In this document: positions 26,401 through 28,652 of the stretch, piece after piece
How positions within the stretch are numbered: position 1 is the first letter of the stretch
Layout: the number at the start of each line of letters is the position of its first letter
Source: Enteropsectra breve
Lineage: Eukaryota; Microsporidia
Direction: 5' to 3'
NCBI GenBank assembly: GCA_024243835.1
Contig: JALPMN010000604.1
Coordinates: forward strand, 1,297 to 29,948
DNA: 28,652 nt
Notes under the pieces: model-generated
Databases searched by the model: none
The model's input: only the letters and a program-made list of their open reading frames with translations
What the model was told of the DNA's origin: nothing
Made by a program: the position numbers and the translations under genes

Positions 26401-26742
26401 TTAATTCTCACAATATACTTTTAAGGATATGCCCTTAACATATGCAGTGTGCCTTGCTTGCCATCGCCTCTTTTTATGCATGAGTAAGCTAACCACTTGT
26501 TTTCTAGTATCAGGATCTCTGTTGATTTTTTCTATTCTGATCTGAGTCCCTGTATCCTTATCAGTCTTTTTACTCTAATCTTTCTTTTTATTGGTATAAT
26601 TGTCGTAACCAATGATAAATAAACTTAAAACATAACTGGCTACTATAAGAAACAAGTATATGATTGGTTCATAAAGCCTTAAATGAAATAAAATTAGAAC
26701 AAATATGAAATCGAATACTGAACCAACTTCCATAAAGCACAT
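26401..26742 (-). pseudogene. remnant of small membrane protein
   Basis: From an internal ATG the frame reads two to three hydrophobic helices (DFIFVLILFHL, PIIYLFLIVASYVLSLFII), then Lys-rich NYTNKKKD, an in-frame TAG at 26575-26577, and a charged tail KKTDKDTGTQIRIEKINRD...GISLKVYCEN to a TAA at 26401. The helix-then-polar-tail plan and a closing G-(I/F)-S-(L/I)-x-x-C recall the protein at 11862, so a common family is possible but unproven. The missing start context and TAG suggest decay. Confidence 0.45.
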
Positions 26743-26915
26743 TATAAACAACAATAATATTTTCTACATGCCACTTTATCTCTGTCATTCTTGCCTTTGT
26801 TCAACTTCCAAGCATTGTGCTTACTACCTTTACTTGCTGAGCATTTTTTCCGTGCTTTAAGCAGTTTGTCCTTAGTTTTGTGTAGCATTCATTTTTTTGC
26901 AAGTCTATATCCTTT

Positions 26916-27300
26916 TCATGAAAAGAGGTGAGTTGGATTTTCTCTCTCCTCTTCTTCGTACATTACGCATCGCTTCCTAAGTGACTCTAGTATTTTTTTC
27001 ATGTGTACCAGGTCGATCGTATAGCATCTGAGCCTGGTTAAGAGCATGCAGTCATCGTTATAATTATAAAACAATGACAAGGCTTTTCTAATTCATTCAC
27101 CTGATCATAAGCCTAGTTTTTTGCCCATTAGGTTAGTCCAGTTTTTTTAATATGTCTTGCACCCTTTCAATGTTTTTGCTATAAGCCTTATGCGATTGTT
27201 TTTAAAGTTATCATATATGTCACCATCCTTTCTTTTGAGTGTTCTCATCATCCATGTAGTCTTTCGTTTCTGTTTTGACTTTTTTGCGGAGTAGTAATTG
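26916..27300 (-). pseudogene. remnant of unidentified coding sequence
   Basis: The minus strand carries coding-like peptides in shifting frames: KKVKTETKDYMDDEN, then LKRKDGDIYDNFKNNR, then SHKAYSKNIERVQDIL, then an open stretch 26916-27091 (CYTIDLVHMKKILESLRKRC, EEEERENPTHLFS). No single frame joins them. Family unknown. Confidence 0.3.
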
Positions 27301-27604
27301 TAATGATTAGCCCCCAATTATGCTTGCTTTTTGTTTCCACTTGTTCATATTCTTTACTAGTGCCAATTCGGCTCCAATGCTGGCCGATCTAGATCGAATT
27401 TGGTAATAAGGTAGTTATGGAGGGGAACAGATTTTCGGGTAAAATTTTCAGGATTTAAAATCAAAAAATAAGTAAATTAATAAGTACAAGTAAAAGAGTT
27501 TTATTGATCTAGTTATTTAACACCGCGCGTCATAAAGAGATTTTATTAAATCGTTCTTCTTTTTTATATCCATAATGTTAACATTTATTTTTAATTAAAT
27601 ACCC

Positions 27605-28652
27605 ATGATTTTAAGTAATCACATGGCGAACACGACAAAGTTACAACGAGCAGCAAGTGAAGCTCGTGGCCAAGAGGCCAAACAGTTGATGGTAGAAATG
27701 CATGTGTTGCATGAAGAAGCAAAAAGAGTGGCAAGATACGACTATTTTAGATGGGCGTGGCCGAAGATGAGTAGAGAGTTGAAAGGATTTATCTCGGCAA
27801 ATATTGTAAGTAGAAATAAGAGAAGATTAATCCCTGTGTGGATAGAAGTGGTTGAAGCTGTTCAGAATTATTATATAGGTGCAAAAGATAGATTATGGAA
27901 GGAGAAGACAAGAAAATGCTACCTATGTGGTAGAAAAGGACATGATGGAAATAATTGTTGGGGGGTCTTGGATGATAGAGTAAGAGGCGAAAATGCAAAA
28001 AGATTAGGCAGGAAAGAGAATGTGAAGAATATAAGAGCAATAAAGTGGAAAAGAGAAGCAGAAGATGCGGGAGTTATCGATAAGAGATTAAAAGGAGAAA
28101 ACAGTGAAACAATTGAGGTTAAGCAGATGACAGAGGATAGAACAACGAGCAAGATAAATGACATAGAAAGGAATAATGATTTAAATAAACTTATTAAGAA
28201 GTATCCAGAGGTATTGGGACCACAAGAAGGACAAATTAAGTGGTGTTCCTTAGAAAAATGTAGAATAAAAACTAAAGGAAATGATAAAGTAGTAAAAAAG
28301 GGGCAAGCAGTTCCTCAGGCTTTAATAGAAAAAGCGAATGTTTATTTTAGAGACTTGGAACAGAGAGGAGTGATAAGGCGCTCAGATTCTGACTGGAGGA
28401 ATCCAATAAGGGTTTTGCAAAAGCCAGATGGTAACATTCGAGTAGTTAGTAATTTAATAGCATTGAACAGCTTGGTGGAGAAAGATCCTATGGAATTGAG
28501 GAATATAAGGGAAGTAATCAGGGCTACAGCAGGAGCAATTTATTTCAGCGTTTTTGATTTAAAAGAGGCATTTTACACGATAGAAATTTGTGAGGAAGAT
28601 AAAAAGAAAACGGCTTTCGAGTTTAACGGGAAAGTGTATGAATGGAATAGCA
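27605..28652 (+). CDS. Ty3/gypsy-type Gag-Pol, 5' part (runs off window)
   Basis: The open frame continues to the window end (349 codons seen, no stop). Start ATG 27605 is preceded by CCC with a stop codon just upstream; a second ATG at 27623 is an alternative. About 100 helical residues precede a CCHC zinc knuckle (C105-x2-C108-x4-H113-x4-C118), which marks a Gag nucleocapsid. After ~115 charged residues comes reverse transcriptase: VPQALIEKANVYFRDLEQRG, RNPIRVLQKPDGNIRVV and the first catalytic Asp motif FDLKEAF (Asp318). The YxDD box lies beyond the window. No D(S/T)G protease motif is seen between knuckle and polymerase. Arg is mostly AGA and the sense strand is purine-rich, unlike the neighbouring host genes. 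Confidence 0.9.
   Translation, partial: MILSNHMANTTKLQRAASEARGQEAKQLMVEMHVLHEEAKRVARYDYFRWAWPKMSRELKGFISANIVSRNKRRLIPVWIEVVEAVQNYYIGAKDRLWKEKTRKCYLCGRKGHDGNNCWGVLDDRVRGENAKRLGRKENVKNIRAIKWKREAEDAGVIDKRLKGENSETIEVKQMTEDRTTSKINDIERNNDLNKLIKKYPEVLGPQEGQIKWCSLEKCRIKTKGNDKVVKKGQAVPQALIEKANVYFRDLEQRGVIRRSDSDWRNPIRVLQKPDGNIRVVSNLIALNSLVEKDPMELRNIREVIRATAGAIYFSVFDLKEAFYTIEICEEDKKKTAFEFNGKVYEWNS
27605..28652 (+). mobile_element. LTR-retrotransposon (Ty3/gypsy-like), incomplete
   Basis: Defined by the knuckle-plus-reverse-transcriptase ORF. The 5' boundary is unknown: no terminal repeat or tRNA-complementary primer site could be assigned upstream. The decayed sequence to its left is consistent with a transposon-rich, non-essential zone. 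Confidence 0.75.

Larger units (their letters stand above)
26306..27604. other. decayed intergenic zone
   Basis: No intact gene is seen. The minus strand holds fragments of coding sequence broken by stops and frameshifts (26401-26742 and about 26916-27300). At 27361-27403 there is a locally GC-richer imperfect inverted repeat. I found no long terminal repeat or primer-binding site for the retroelement that begins at 27605. Confidence 0.5.

Noticed and set aside
27300..27604. 5' LTR and primer-binding site of the retroelement
   Set aside because: I could not find a TG...CA bounded repeat or a clear tRNA-complementary site by eye; the second LTR is outside the window.

Overview
This window looks like nuclear DNA of a microsporidian (obligate intracellular fungus-related parasite). 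The evidence is concordant. Genes are mostly intronless, short-spaced and set in AT-rich DNA. Nearly every credible start codon carries a CCC- or GGG-type triplet immediately or a few bases upstream, often with an AAATTTTGCAAAATTTTT-like box just before it; these are the initiation signals known from Microsporidia. The recognisable proteins are eukaryotic: MCM7, eIF5A with its hypusine loop, glutaredoxins and an M16 (insulinase-type) protein. Two eukaryotic tRNA-Ala genes are also present. I cannot name the genus.

Layout. 1-4292: two tandem paralogues with an N-terminal C4HC3 (PHD-like) zinc finger and a long helical body, flanked by three different short tandem repeats. 4588-6617: three small genes of unknown function. 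7157-9146: a second tandem paralogue pair sharing a SESSDEGF motif. 9412-12808: three unrecognised minus-strand genes, two possibly secreted or membrane-bound, one interrupted by an in-frame TAG. 13004-17086 (minus strand): MCM7, eIF5A, a glutaredoxin whose frame is broken at its start codon, and tRNA-Ala(TGC), with minisatellites between them. 17421-20858: a secreted-looking M16-family protein that has lost its HxxEH active site and carries two in-frame repeat arrays. 21447-23648 and 25082-26305: two proteins that read like degenerate ubiquitin-specific proteases (C19). Between them lies a second glutaredoxin plus tRNA-Ala(TGC) block, arranged like the first. 26306-27600: decayed coding remnants. 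27605-28652: the 5' part of a Ty3/gypsy-type retrotransposon ORF (CCHC knuckle then reverse transcriptase) that runs off the window.

How it fits together. The core genes (MCM7 for replication, eIF5A for translation, glutaredoxins for thiol redox, tRNA-Ala) are interspersed with lineage-specific families that duplicate in tandem, diverge and lose catalytic residues. The right end is a decaying, transposon-bearing zone. The most interesting items are the paired pseudo-enzyme families (M16 and USP-like), the duplicated tRNA-Ala/glutaredoxin block, the one-base frame lesion at one glutaredoxin start, and a retroelement with a very short Gag and no visible protease before its reverse transcriptase.
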